In this document: piece after piece, positions 44,431 through 64,000 of the stretch | How positions within the stretch are numbered: position 1 is the stretch's first letter | Layout: every line of letters begins with the position of its first letter | Origin: Dallia pectoralis | Lineage: Eukaryota; Chordata; Actinopteri; Esociformes; Umbridae | Reading direction: 5' to 3' | Assembly (NCBI GenBank): GCA_029465975.1 | Contig: CM055753.1 | Span: forward strand, 3,343,643 to 3,407,642 | DNA length: 64,000 bases | Program-made: the position numbers and the translations under genes | The notes under the pieces: model-generated | What the model was told of the DNA's origin: nothing | What the model saw: only the letters and a program-made list of their open reading frames with translations | Databases searched by the model: none

Positions 44431-47400
44431 ATGGAATCGACAAAAGCAGGTAAGATTATCGTCTTGGAACGTATTTATAATGCATGCCCTATGTGTATGT
44501 GTGTATATATAATCTGTTGTTTCGCCTATCGTAGTGTAAGTGCAGCAAAACTGCCAATCGTTCACTTTTCATCCTGGTTTCAGTTTTCTGTTCTAAATAC
44601 AAATGTAAGCAAATAAGGGCAGTGACCTGCTTTTGGATGTCTAATTTATAAAACGTGTATATCTGTCATATCATTAATGTACACTATGGTAAATAGAGTT
44701 GAGGGCTATTGACGTTTTTTATTTCAGAGTCGGTAGCCATGAACAACAGTGTCGTTTATTTTTCTCACATGGACTTGTAACTAGCCATGTGCGACTCTGT
44801 GTACGCCTTCCCTGATTGGCTGAGGAGCACTGTGACACGCTTGTGCTGCGTCCTCTAGGATTGGTGGATCAGCGTGGTGACGTCAACGTTGCATAATTCT
44901 GCCTGGCCCACTTGTGTGGCGCGTGGCATGGACACACGTGAAACTACACGCGAGATGACCCAATTATCTTACCGAGTTCCTGCATAGAACCCTAACAAAT
45001 GTTCCATGTAACGAGTTCTGAAAAGGAAAGTCAACATTTTAGCCAACTAACTGATATTTAGGCCCAATCGTTTTACAACTGAAAATTTTTTGTGTGTACT
45101 GTGTAGTCACCCCAGTTTGGGCTGGTTCATTAGGCGTTTGTCTTATATGCATTACAGGGCAGTAATGGCATATAGGATTATTTCATGTAATACAAGTCAA
45201 CGGGCAAATTGGCTTAAAACGAACTCACGAACGCCTTCCCATTAGTTTATTAGACCACATGCATCATTTGGCAGGCATGAATCGATTCTTGAATCATTGT
45301 TGGCCCTGCCACTTGACTCAATGACTATTTCATGATATACCCTCTTGAGCTGTGTACACTCTTCTGAAACTACCATTATTGAAACAAGGGTGTTATATAA
45401 CCAGTCTAGATTGAGAGGGAACCTGTTACTCCAAACTGAAACAATGGAATAAAGACAACAAATAGAGCTGTTTAACATGTCACTCCTAACACAACCCATT
45501 TTGCTCTGGTTCAATCAGGATGTGATTTGGTTGTCATCATAAGGAACAACATCAGTATATTTCTACATAAAGAAACAGATGTTTATAAATAATATAGTAG
45601 TAGTTGTGTTGAGTCAGATACTTCTGTTAGTTCAAGTGAATACTGGGGGCAGAATAGTTTATAGATGAACAAATGAAATGCTAAGTATTTAAACTTTTTC
45701 TTAAACAATGCTTTTGTTTTTTCAGACCTGAATTCAAATTATAGTCAATACTCTAAAGCACGGGTGTCAAACCGTGGGGCCTAGTGTATGCAGGTTTTTG
45801 GGTTTTCATTTAAATTAGTTCCCAGTTCAGACCTAAACAACCAGTAGAGGGTAGAACCTTACCAATCAATCAAGAACAAGGTGAGAGCAAAAACCTGCAT
45901 ACACTAGGCCCTCCATGGAACCGGTTTGACATCCCTGCTCTAAAGTTTATGTTAACGATCTCTTTTCTATTTGAATTCCAAAAGGCTACCCATGAATACT
46001 CCATCCTGTAAGTTATGTTTCATTGTGAAGCCATCACCCTCATATCTCACTTTCTCCACCAGGGGGTGTAATAGCCTACATCAGCTCCTCCAGTCCGGAG
46101 TCATGTAATAGTGATTCAAACGACTACAGCTACCACTCCACCCTGACACAAAACACCTCCCTGAGCTTTCGCCGGGGAAACCAGGAAAACGCACCCCTTC
46201 CCGCGTCAGGCCACAACCACCTGATGGCTGACACGACTGTGAGGAGCGCACGCTTGGACTCCACTGCGAAACGAAACATAACCCGTGAGTGGGTTTCTTC
46301 AGTGCAATAGTACGCTAGTCTGTTCAGTTACTGTTTCCTTGCAGTCTTTGGCCTTTGAGGTGAATACGATGTTGTGGTGTTTTTCCTGTGTTTGTGTAGA
46401 AATCAATGGCCTGGTGCTGCTGTGTAAAGTGTGTGGAGACATTGCATCAGGATTCCACTATGGTGTCCATGCTTGTGAAGGTTGCAAGGTAAACAAACAC
46501 ACACGCACACAAATCACCCGCACTCAATTGGCTCGATATCATACTGTAATAAAGTCTTCAGGTATCCCAAGGTTTTAACAGGAAATGTTTTTGCTAGTCA
46601 AAGTTGGGTGTTCTCTGTGACGACCTACAGCAGACGTTTAGTGCGAAACCTCACAACTCTGCTGTAACTTTTGTAGAAACCACTGATTAAAACTGAATGA
46701 CACCACTGACCCGTGAGTGTGTCCGTCCGTGTGTGTCTAGGGTTTCTTTCGTCGGAGCATCCAGCAGAACATCCAGTATAAAAAATGCCTGAAGAATGAG
46801 AGCTGTGCCGTCATGAGGATCAACAGGAACCGCTGCCAGCAGTGTCGCTTTAAGAAGTGTCTTCTGGTCGGCATGTCCAAGGACTGTACGTTCACTGTAT
46901 TTACATCACCTCTACAGCCACAAACACTAATGGTTTATTACTGTTTTATAGGCTGTCATTTGTTAAATGAATATGTGTGTGTGTGATGGTTTTGGCTTGT
47001 TCTCTCTCTACCCTCTCTACTGTCTAGCTGTGCGCTTTGGACGCATCCCAAAACGAGAGAAGCAGCGCATGCTGCTAGAGATGCAAAGTGCCATGAACAA
47101 CATGATTAATAACAACTGCCATCTCCCCGGCAACACACCACTTCCCCTGTCCGATCCGGCCAATCAGCTTCAGACCCTAGCCTGCCTGATTGAACCCCGC
47201 CCCCAGCCCGTTGACTCTGACCTAGGCTCCACTTCTTCCTCATTCGTCTCGCTCGTTGCTTCTCCTACGTCCAACCAATCAGATGATGCCAACTCTGAGC
47301 CTGTGGTTGCCATGGACACAAGCCCCAGCCCAAACTCAGCATATCCATCAAGTGCTTCTGACAGTGGGTCAGACGAGGTGATTGGCTCCGTGACCACGGC

Positions 47401-49185
47401 CCACCAGGAGACCTTCATGTACAACCAGGAGCCAGATAGCCTCTCCTCCGGGTCTCAAGCCGAATCCCCGCCGACCTCCTCAGGAGCAGAACATTGTGTG
47501 ACTGACACTGGTAAGAGGAGAGATGATAAAAAACAGAACCAGCAGGAACCCTGGAACCGCCACAACCAACAGATTTTGAATCGAAACCAACAGATGGATC
47601 TGATGCCATTTACAGCCACTCAGGCCCACAACCAAACTCAAGAGAGCCCGAACAACGGTGGGCCTCAGGGCTCTGACAGCCAGCAGAAGGACTTCACTTT
47701 CACCACTAACAGCCACTGCCCCTACAGTAGAGACAGGCTGTCCAACAGCGCCCCTAGTGGCCACTGCCCAACATATGGTGACCGTGACCTGAGAGACGAC
47801 ATCGTCACTAGCCAGTCCAACACCACCTCCTATAGTGGATTCAATGGACCGCTGTTGAGCGGGGGCAACAGAATGCATCTGGTGAGTGACTGTATGATAG
47901 ATTGTATTTATTAATTATGTTATATAACGCATTGATCGACTGCATTTATATAAACTGCAGTTTTGATGCATTTGTCTGACGTCATTATAAAATAAAAGTT
48001 CTCTTTTCTCATACTCAGCTGTGTCCCATGAACACCTCTCCCCATATAAGTCCCCACAAATCAGGCCATGGGATTTGGGACGAGTTTAGCCAGAGTTTCA
48101 CCCCGGCCGTGAGGGAGGTGGTAGAATTTGCCAAACGAATCCCGGGTTTCAGAGACCTCTCTCAACATGACCAGGTCAGCCTTCTGAAGGCTGGCACCTT
48201 TGAGGTAATTTACAGGTTTCCTCCTGTATCGGGTTCTACTCTCTTCTATACCTTACCTGTTTTCCTCCACCTACCTGTATCAGGTTCTTGTCTCTTCTAT
48301 ACCTTACCTGTTTTCCTCCACCTACCTGTATCAGGTTCTTGTCTCTTCTATACCTTACCTGTTTTCCTCCACCTACCTGTATCAGGTTCTTGTCTCTTCT
48401 ATACCTTACCTGTTTTCCTCCACCTACCTGTATCAGGTTCTATCTTCTATACCATACCTGTTTTCCTCCACCTACCTATATCAGGTTCTACTCTCTTTTC
48501 TACATTACATGTTTTCTCATCTAAAAATGAGAAACAAACTAATGGCTCACATTCAATAGCCATTGATTACCGTAGTATCTCTCCCTTGTCACGTCTACAG
48601 GTGCTAGTTGTGCGCTTCGCATCCCTGTTTGACGTGACCAATCGCACCGTAACTTTCCTGGGTGGTGGTAAGTACAGTGTGGAGACATTAAGAGCCATGG
48701 GTGCTGGGGACTTCCTGACTTCCATGATGGACTTCAGCGAGAAGCTGATGGGTCTCAACCTGAGTGAGGAGGAGATGAGCCTGTTTACTGGGGTTGTCCT
48801 TGTCTCTGCTGGTAGGCTTATGACCTTACGACCCTGCACTCACTGAGTTCACACATCTGTCCCTTACACATATAGGCCATGTGGAGACAGTGCTAAATAT
48901 ATCCGATATGACCAAAACAAACAGAGTAACGTGAGTCATTAAACCGAGTGTACCGCTAAAGTCTGCGTTTGACCTGTTTTAGATCGCTCCGGGATTGAGA
49001 GCGTGAACTCTGTGGAGGCTCTTCAGGAGTCGCTGATCGCTCATCTCAGAGCCCTCATTGTGAAGAACCACCCAAACCCCAAGGAGTCGGCCACATTCAC
49101 CAAGCTTCTACTCAGACTGCCTGACCTACGCTCCCTCAACAACATGCACTCTGAGCAGCTGCTGGCCTTCAAAGTCCAACCCTAG
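44431..49185 (+). CDS. nr1d2: Nuclear receptor NR1D2 (REV-ERB beta), complete, eight coding exons
   Basis: Exons are 44431-44449, 46063-46284, 46400-46488, 46741-46885, 47028-47881, 48019-48204, 48601-48811 and 48983-49185, all GT-AG and in phase. The total is 1929 bp, or 642 aa (human 579). The N-terminus has GGVIAYISSSSPESCNSDSN. The DNA-binding domain begins at Cys89 (CKVCGDIASGFHYGVHACEG) and continues through KGFFRRSIQQNIQYKKC and RCQQCRFKKC. The hinge exon (residues 159-443) is Ser/Gln/Asn-rich and longer than in mammals. The ligand-binding domain starts near HLCPM and ends LLAFKVQP with no AF-2 helix 12, so it acts as a constitutive, NCoR-dependent repressor in the circadian clock. Heme ligands Cys384 and His568 of human correspond to Cys445 and His631. 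Whether this is the a or b copy of teleosts cannot be decided here. Confidence 0.98.
44878..44885. promoter_or_regulatory. Full palindromic CRE in nr1d2 intron 1
   Basis: TGACGTCA is the consensus CREB/ATF site. It lies about 430 bases into intron 1 in a GC-rich patch. Confidence 0.45.
44935..44940. promoter_or_regulatory. E-box CACGTG in nr1d2 intron 1
   Basis: Third perfect E-box, 50 bases after the CRE. Confidence 0.45.
45759..45937. mobile_element. hAT-type MITE in nr1d2 intron 1
   Basis: A 179-bp element flanked by the perfect 8-bp duplication CTCTAAAG (45751-45758, 45938-45945). The termini are CACGGGTGTCAAACCG and, inverted, CAGGGATGTCAAACCG. The inverted similarity extends inward over GGCCTAGTGTATGCAGG. 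It resembles a common fish hAT MITE with CAGGGGTGTCAAAC ends and has no coding capacity. Confidence 0.92.
48222..48510 (+). repeat. 51-bp minisatellite in nr1d2 intron 6, about 5.5 copies
   Basis: Units contain CTCTTCTATACCTTACCTG, TTTTCCTCCACCTACCTG and TATCAGGTTCT. Each unit carries a pyrimidine tract followed by CAG|GT, that is, a 3' splice-site-like sequence. The unit is 17 codons long and free of stops in the nr1d2 frame. Confidence 0.93.
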
Positions 49186-49412
49186 ACCAGAACCAGAGGA
49201 GTCAACCTGGTCTGGATTCAAAGTCCACCCCTAGACCAGAACCAGAGGAGTCAACCAGGTCTGGATTCAAAGTCCACCCCTAGACCAGAACCAGAGGAGT
49301 CAACCTGGTCTGGATTCAAAGTCCACCCCTAGACCAGAACCAGAGGAGTCAACCTGGTCTGGATTCAAAGTCCACCCCTAGACCAGAACCAGAGGAGTCA
49401 ACCTGGTGTGTA
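49168..49412 (+). repeat. nr1d2: 49-bp minisatellite spanning the nr1d2 stop codon, 5 copies
   Basis: Successive copies start with TTCAAAGTCCAMCCCTAG at 49-bp spacing. The first copy is the real end of the coding sequence (FKVQP, stop) and the rest form the beginning of the 3' UTR, each still containing the codons F-K-V-H-P-stop. The remaining unit is ACCAGAACCAGAGGAGTCAA plus CCTGGTCTGGA. Confidence 0.95.
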
Positions 49413-50600
49413 TTCATCAAACACCAAATGGAAGACGGTTAACTTAAGCGGAGTAACTGTATGACCTGAATATCCAAAAATGAATGCTTGGTTTTGGACC
49501 TGAGTCCTGTAGGTGTGGACCACATAATATCCATCTCCCCTGACGCTCCTGGACCATCAACTCCCCAAAGTAATTATGACCTCCAAGAGAACCCTCGACC
49601 AGCCCTTCATCACATGCTTTCTAGACAGATGTCATGGTTTAAGGGAGAGTGGGTGGGAGGCTTTGCACTAAAAAGTTACATTACTGTAAGTCTCAATGGC
49701 CTGTTATAATTGACCATGAACACACACTGGTTCAACCACAAGCAGAAGGTAGATGTGTTGTTTGTTCCTGTGTGGAACTTCAACTGTCAATCTCCTCTTA
49801 GAGAAGACTTTTTCATAAATATTGTGTAGATATTGTGTATTTCTGCGTATTGTGTATGCAATATGGTATGTAACTGATCACTTTGACTCTTTGTTTAGAC
49901 GCATTTGGAGTATTTTTGTGGTAGTTTAAGTTGAACATTTACCTTTATTGTTGAGATTTGCTGATTCTGAAGCAGTTTAGGGCTAGTTCATTAAACTCAA
50001 CCCAATTTAGTTTAAATTACCATGATAATGAATCTCTTCAGGGAAGCGAACTCTCCCCTGTGTCACTTAACGCTTACAAAGAGGAATGTCTGTACAAGTA
50101 TCCCAACAACAGTATTCTCATAATGTTGTTTGTGGGATGGGACAGGTGCTGTTTAAGGTTTTTGTTGTAATGCTACTCTCAGCCTCCAGGAACTCATACC
50201 AGAGCCTCGAATAGTTTATAGAATATATTGATTTTGTCCTCTGGAATATTTTTGCATATGTAATTTAACTACAGATTATGTACATAGTTCTTTAAAATCC
50301 TAGAATTTTCGAAGTTGTCGAGCATTGATGAATTGAGTTGTTTGATGGATTGAGTTGTTTGAGCTGCATATGGTAATATGGTACATCAATATCTGAGTTC
50401 AGGCCTTGTGTCCTTTATTCACATATTCCTCATCTTCTTCATGCTCCTCCTCAGGCGACGCTGTTATTTCTATTGAATGCGTTATTCTATTTGCTGAACT
50501 GCTCGTCTCCCCTCTTAAAGCATTTAAATATTTATCTAATTAGAGACCTATATAAATAATATATGTATACAGTAAATAAATATTATTCACAGCCTTGTTA
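49413..50600 (+). other. nr1d2: nr1d2 3' UTR
   Basis: Non-coding and AT-rich towards its end, with several ATAAATATT words. The best poly(A) signal is AATAAA at 50575-50580, giving a UTR of about 1.4 kb. Earlier signals cannot be excluded. Confidence 0.5.
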
Positions 50601-52890
50601 TGTTGTCATTCTTTTCAGCAGGGTTTACGAAGTCCAAGAATAATCAATCAATGTGAAGAACCGAGCAAATGGGTAGTATTGATTTAGGAGTAACCTAAAG
50701 GATATTCGTATAATTTCTATGTGTGTGAAATGCATTGGGTGTTTTGTGGTCTCTTGGTTGAGCAGGACTCTGTTTATATCTTAATTATTGGCGCATATGT
50801 CCAGCCTAAACATTCTACTAACTAGCAGATTTACCAAATCACTGCATTTGGTTGAATTTGGGTAACATCTAATTACACAATTTGTTGGTGGCGGTCAACC
50901 CTCCACCAGGATATCTACTGTTAGGTGTTTTTGCAGGCCACCACATGAACCAAAACACAACACCTGAAATGCTTAGATGTGAATGTGTTGGGTCAAATGC
51001 ATGGACACACAGCAGCTGCCAGATTAGGGACTCATACGTGTTTTAAACAGTGAGTACAGCCAACTGGCAAAGTACAGCCAATTTGTAGAGTACAGCCACT
51101 AGTTGTACACTAATTAGGTAGATTAAGTAAGTCATTACTGATGCTTTTAATTTCATGGCATTTTTTATAAGTTCTGGTGTTTTTGTGTTAATTGAAGAAA
51201 GCGGTTTCGCCCAATGTTCTTGCATGTTGCTACTCAGTGCAACCAGACATTTAACTCTCATTATCTCTCAGTAACCTTATTATTTCCACTTGAACTAATT
51301 GAGTCATTTTGTTTTTGCAAGAGAGACAAAAACTGGGGAACAAAAACATCCATTCTGAATACGGCTGAGTAAATAAAGTCATATGGGGATTTAGGTTTTA
51401 CATTCAACATCTAATTTAAGGTTAGCCTGTTTTGTCTGAGGATACCTCTTGGGAACAGAAATATCCAGACCTAATAGATACTCCAAAAAAATTGCAGGTT
51501 AACAAATCCCAAGCACATTCCACCCAAAAAGTGTTCTTATAGGCCCATAATGTGTGTGAAGTCTGTTCCCCCTGGAGACTCGTTTGGGTTACGCTACATT
51601 TATGTGACAGATTTAAACGTATTCTACATCCACGAACTGCAGTTTGAAATGTGTGATTGTAGACGTAAAGCTTTTATTGTTGTGTCATTACTGAACTATT
51701 CATTTGTAGCATGCATGATGGGTAGTTTTCACTCGCCCGAGAGCTCGAAATTAAAAACGCTCTCACACAAAACCATTGTCAAATGTCCAGATCTGCTATT
51801 AAATCCATTTGAATCGTTAATAATATATCTGCTTTTTTCATTATAAACGTATAATTGTACGAATGTACGTACATTAACATTGGTTTAAAATAAGAGTCAC
51901 ATAGGATAGGTTTCAATTTGAAATGGTCGGTCAAGCTATACAATCAGCTTTTAAGCTTAAGTCTATCCTAATTGAAATTCTACGAAACGTTTATCAACTT
52001 CATTACCAGAATTGGCATAGTGTTAAATGACTCCTTAAACCGTTTCTCAGGAATCAATCAAGCTAAAGAGATAGACCTATTTCTGTCTCCCACGTTTAGT
52101 CTATTCCAAACGTGATATTCCGAAACATTTATCAAGTGTTAATTTGTCCAATTTACATAATTTGTGTTAGTGAACTCCAAAACAGTATCTCTTGAACTGG
52201 TCAACCTAGAGAGAACAAACTAAGATGGGCAGAACTAACCTAATTTCAGAGCATCCCAACTTGATATTCCTTAAAGTTAATTGACTATGACTGTATTACT
52301 TTGTATATTTTTTGCATAATATGCATTAATGAACACACAGACACAAACTGGTTAACACGCACGTCCACACAGAGCTGATTGCTAAGTGCAGTACTTGTTT
52401 CCAAGCAACCCGGATCTATGTCTGTCTGATTATTCGATATAGGAGTTCAGGAAGGTCAATATGGCCGGGGGAAAATGGCTGTGGTGAATAAAGTAATGCA
52501 TCTGGGCTATCAAATGTGATATCTCATGCCAGCTTTGGTCTGAAAACCTCTGATTACATGCTGTCCCTGGCTATTTACTGATGTAAGTCTGGGATTAAAA
52601 AGGCCAGGAAAATTCTTCAATAACAAGTACCCTGTAGTGCTGGAAATGTTTAACAATTCACATGTTTTTTTTTAGCTTCTTAGTCTCATTCATGGATGAA
52701 TAATATGCTTTCAAAATAATACACTTCTCTAAGGAATTATCAAACAATGTCTTCAATGAAATATAATAATCAGGAAACCTTTATGAAGTATACAGCATGT
52801 TCTTTTAGCATGACGGTAAATCAAAAACATAAAAAAACAAGGGCTGTGTGCGTGTTTATCATACATTTCACAAATCAACACTCTCCCCAT
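50601..52890. other. Intergenic DNA between the convergent nr1d2 and thrb genes
   Basis: No exon, RNA gene or transposon end is recognised. Confidence 0.45.
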
Positions 52891-55800
52891 TAGATTTTCT
52901 TGAAACCATCTTTATTCTCTAATTCACATTAAGTGCAAACATTATAATTAATGAGCATTACAATTAATCATAGGTGTCATCTCTCCATATTTTGTTGTGC
53001 AACTTGGGTCTTTTCTTCCAGGATATCCAAGTCAAAGCACAGTGTCCAAAGTCCAATCGTATCCAGGCAACGCTGCTATACAGCTGTCGTTAGCGACACG
53101 TTTCAGTTTGGTACAACACGTCATTGTCGTAAAACCCACAGGCACACGTCACACACTATCAGTCCACCATCATTTTTTTCGAAAGACTTGTCTAAAATAC
53201 CGCATATCATTCATAAATTTTTACCACATAATGGACCATTTTTTGTCGGTATTTGTCCACTAAAAACGACAAGACACACAAAGACTCGAGGAAAGATTTC
53301 TGTGCGATTCCTTCAACCTGATAACGACGCGTTGCCATGTTACATTTATTCAATTCATGACAAACTTTGCGGTACATATAAAAAATATTCCTGACAGTGT
53401 ACATAGAGTTTCATACACAAATCAATGTATAGGTTGTCACAGTGAAAAGAAACCCTGTGCTCTGTTTGCTTGTCAATGATACCTCACCTGTCTTAAGTTG
53501 TCTCAAAGTCTTACTTAAAGGGATACTTCAGGATTTGGGCAGTGAAGCAGGTTGCTTCCCCAAAGTCTGGTAAACCTGTGGATACAATTTAATGTCTCAG
53601 TATTTAAGGGTAAAGGAGGCTCCTGGCATCAGCACAGTTGCTAACTAGCATTAGTGTGAAGAAGAGAAGTCTTTACTAGTCTTCAACTACCTTGTACAAC
53701 ATCATACTAATGCTAATTAGAATTGGCTCAAGAACTACTGCCAAATCCTAAACAATCCCTTACTGAAAAATTCAATGCAATAAATTGAAGTGATTTTTCC
53801 TCCATTAGTTATGTCCTTAATATGCGTACAATATCTGTAAAAAAAATATACATCCTTTTCTCTTCTCTATAGTAGCGTAAAATACCTTCTTTTCTATTGG
53901 TGCAACATACATTTTGTTATTGGTTTTTAACTGAGCGACTTACAAGAGTGACCACTCTTACAAGAGAACACACCACACTGGTATGTTACGTATCTTCTGG
54001 AATAAGGTGACATTCTGTGGATAAACTAGCCATTCAGCAGTGTGCATATCTGAGATAACTACAGGTAATTACAAATCACTTTGCATTCCAAAAAATACAT
54101 ATTATGTGGTCAAGATTGTTTTTGCACTGTTGTCATATCCAAACTATTTGCCTTAAATATGCCGATTGTCACAAAAGATTCTAGGGTCACTGACTTTGCC
54201 CGTGTCACCGGTTAACTTGTGAACCAGGAAGTAATTGGACCCTGCGCCAATTCCTGTTTATGATATGCTGAGCTGATTGTCTGTGCATTGTTAACTGTGC
54301 AGTTTGTGTTGTGAGGTCCTAGTCATTACAACGCTGTAGCAAAGTCAATAACTTAAAGAGAGTCATCGCTTACTGAAAAAAACACATGTTGCGTTAAAAA
54401 GTACTGTGAAGCTTGTATAGTAACACATTTGATGCAACCAAATTACAATATAATACATACGTTTTCCAAGAATACAACCAAAACAGAGGAAAATGGAGAA
54501 AATTCTGAATGAAACTCATCAGCTTTTTTCTGTACCATGCTAATTTACTACAATGTTTGTTTTCCTTTAAAAAAATGAAATATATGAATATAAATGGCAG
54601 AGATATTCTCTCAAATTCCCCGATTCTGAGATTTCAGCACTGGCTCCGCCCACATGCCATGCAGACAGGCATGAATCTGCCAATCAGCAAGTCTCATAGC
54701 ACCAACCAGGCCTTATAGGAGAATCATCCTCACCATGTTTACTTGAAGTAACTCACGTGTAGTGAATAATGTAAGAGCGCAGGGACACATTAGGATACTC
54801 TTACTTGCTCACAGTGTCTGTCCGTCTGTCTGCGGAAAAATATGTGCTTATGTAGTTGTTGAGAACAAGGAAGCTGCTTCAGGTAGACTTTCTGTTCCCG
54901 TGTGTCTTGGTTGGGTCGGAAAAACAATCTGTTGTGTTTGAGTGAATTCGCATGTTTTGGCACTGATGAGTGGCACTGTTCTGATATCTATCCTTATTAT
55001 TGTTTGTGTCATGGAGTAGAGGAGAAACTAGACATGTTTTACATGTTTCTTAGTGACTGATGGTTCTATTTTTAGAACTGGTTCTGTTTTTAAACCGACT
55101 TTGTGTAAAAGGCAGTTAAAGTCCGTGCTTTTCTATTTGCTGACATGGCTTCAGGGTTGGTCATTTAACTGACAAACAGCAGCCCTCCTGAGCTGAGAGG
55201 GACATATATATTAAAGATGGCTGATGGCTTCATTATCAAGAGTGTTGGGTCAGTGACTAAACAGTTGCTGGTTTAAATCTCTGAGCTGACAAGGTGAAAA
55301 ATGCTGTTGTGCCCTTAAGCAAGGCACTTTAGTTTAAATGCTCCTGTAGGTCGCTCTGGGTCAAATCCTCCGCTAAATAAGTCAAATCTAATCATAGATG
55401 TTTAAACACTGACAAGCATCTTGTAACTAGCATGTACTTTTAATGCTAAAGCCTGTCCGATCCAGCTGTGATGAGTATTGCCCTTTCACTGAGGAGGTGA
55501 GTTTTTGTTGTGGTAATTACACTGTATATCGTCTAAAAGTTTGGGGTCACTTAGAAATGTCACTGAGAAATAGAATTAGAACACGAAAAGCCACCGGTTC
55601 ACCCAGACCATCACAGAACAACGACTAGAATATGTCAGGGCAAATATCTTTAGTTGTATATCGTAAATCCGCTAAGGTGAGTTAGAGGCTATTTGAATTT
55701 TCAGTGAGGAGCAGGACTGTGGATCATCTGACTGACTGAGTGCTCTGATTGGCTGTACAATGACACAAACGAACCTAGAAAGAAGCAACTGAGAAACGCC

Positions 55801-56056
55801 ATTCACACGTACCCGCATCGTGAGGGATGGTTGTAACCATAGGAACTAGGCCGAGAAGCTACGCAACTCAAAAAGCTGAGCTATGGAATGAAAAGACTCA
55901 GTAGTGCTAACGAGAGATTTGATGTGCCCCAAGACGTCTAGAATCGCATTGAGGCCAACTGTTGTAGCTCCAGCCAGATGCCTCAACAAACACACACACA
56001 CACACACCTCTGCAGGGTGTGTGTGTATCAGTTCGTGCATTTTTTTTGTCCATCTC
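52891..56056 (-). other. thrb: Probable thrb 3' UTR and flank
   Basis: Minus-strand sequence below the thrb stop has no coding signal. TTTATT at about 52910 (AATAAA on the minus strand) is a possible distal poly(A) site. Long 3' UTRs are known for THRB, but the true end is not visible. It includes a SINE (55235-55388) and, next to the stop, an AC tract (about 55987-56006) facing a TG tract (56017-56027). Confidence 0.35.
55235..55388 (+). mobile_element. HpaI-like tRNA-derived SINE, diverged
   Basis: The head has GTGTTGGGTCAGTGACTAAA and a degenerate B box (GGTTTAAATCTC). The body shows TTGTGCCCTTAAGCAAGGCA, followed by CTCCTGTAGGTCGCTCTGGG and a CCGCTAAATAAGTCAAATC tail. This is the pattern of the HpaI SINEs of salmoniform and related fishes. 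Confidence 0.75.

Positions 56057-64000
<7,944 letters not shown>

Noticed and set aside
46967..47914. ATG at 46967 as a start for a 315-residue protein
   Set aside because: It lies in intron sequence before the acceptor at 47027. The frame is nr1d2 exon 5 read from outside.
52951..53394. 147-codon open frame near the presumed thrb 3' UTR
   Set aside because: Composition is not protein-like, no family is recognised, and it lies in probable UTR or intergenic DNA.

Overview
The window reads as vertebrate nuclear DNA, most likely from a teleost fish. Genes are split by GT-AG introns, and tandem repeats and DNA transposons are abundant: Tc1-like elements, hAT elements and their MITEs, and tRNA-derived SINEs. 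A SINE with an HpaI-like tail near 55.3 kb hints at a protacanthopterygian (pike/salmonid-like) host, but the species cannot be fixed from sequence alone.

Gene order is ube2e-type terminal exon (+, 1.7 kb), ube2e1 (+, 7.2-30.8 kb), nkiras1 (-, 35.5-37.0 kb), rpl15 (+, 37.8-40.5 kb), nr1d2 (+, 44.4-49.2 kb) and thrb (-, 56.1-63.9 kb, 5' end outside the window). This is the same order and orientation as human 3p24 (UBE2E2, UBE2E1, NKIRAS1, RPL15, NR1D2, THRB), which supports each assignment and makes the first exon most probably the end of ube2e2. Exons of ube2e1 (196 aa), nkiras1 (192 aa), rpl15 (204 aa) and nr1d2 (642 aa) join with phase-consistent splice sites into full-length proteins. Six exons of thrb cover the stretch from just before the first zinc finger to the C-terminus.

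The first half (0-31 kb) is dominated by repeats in and around ube2e1: a 15-bp array, a 0.8-kb TG tract touching a splice donor, a compound TG/minisatellite array, several 9-70 bp arrays, a Tc1-like transposon that amplified 77 bp of its own transposase into about 42 copies, and a 5.5-kb array of about 124 copies of a 44-bp unit. By rough count, about half of the ube2e1 locus is tandem repeat. The second half is gene-dense, with a head-to-head nkiras1/rpl15 promoter, nested DNA transposons at 41.4-43.2 kb, and minisatellites in an intron and at the stop codon of nr1d2.

The genes do not form one pathway. They are a ubiquitin-conjugating enzyme, an NF-kappaB inhibitor-interacting Ras-like protein, a ribosomal protein and two nuclear receptors (heme-binding clock repressor REV-ERB beta and thyroid hormone receptor beta), kept together by deep synteny. 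I see no new defence or mobile system. The most notable signals are the near-identical duplicate UBE2E terminal exons, the self-amplified transposon array, the large 44-bp array, an nr1d2 intron that is fully open in frame, and the nr1d2 stop-codon minisatellite.
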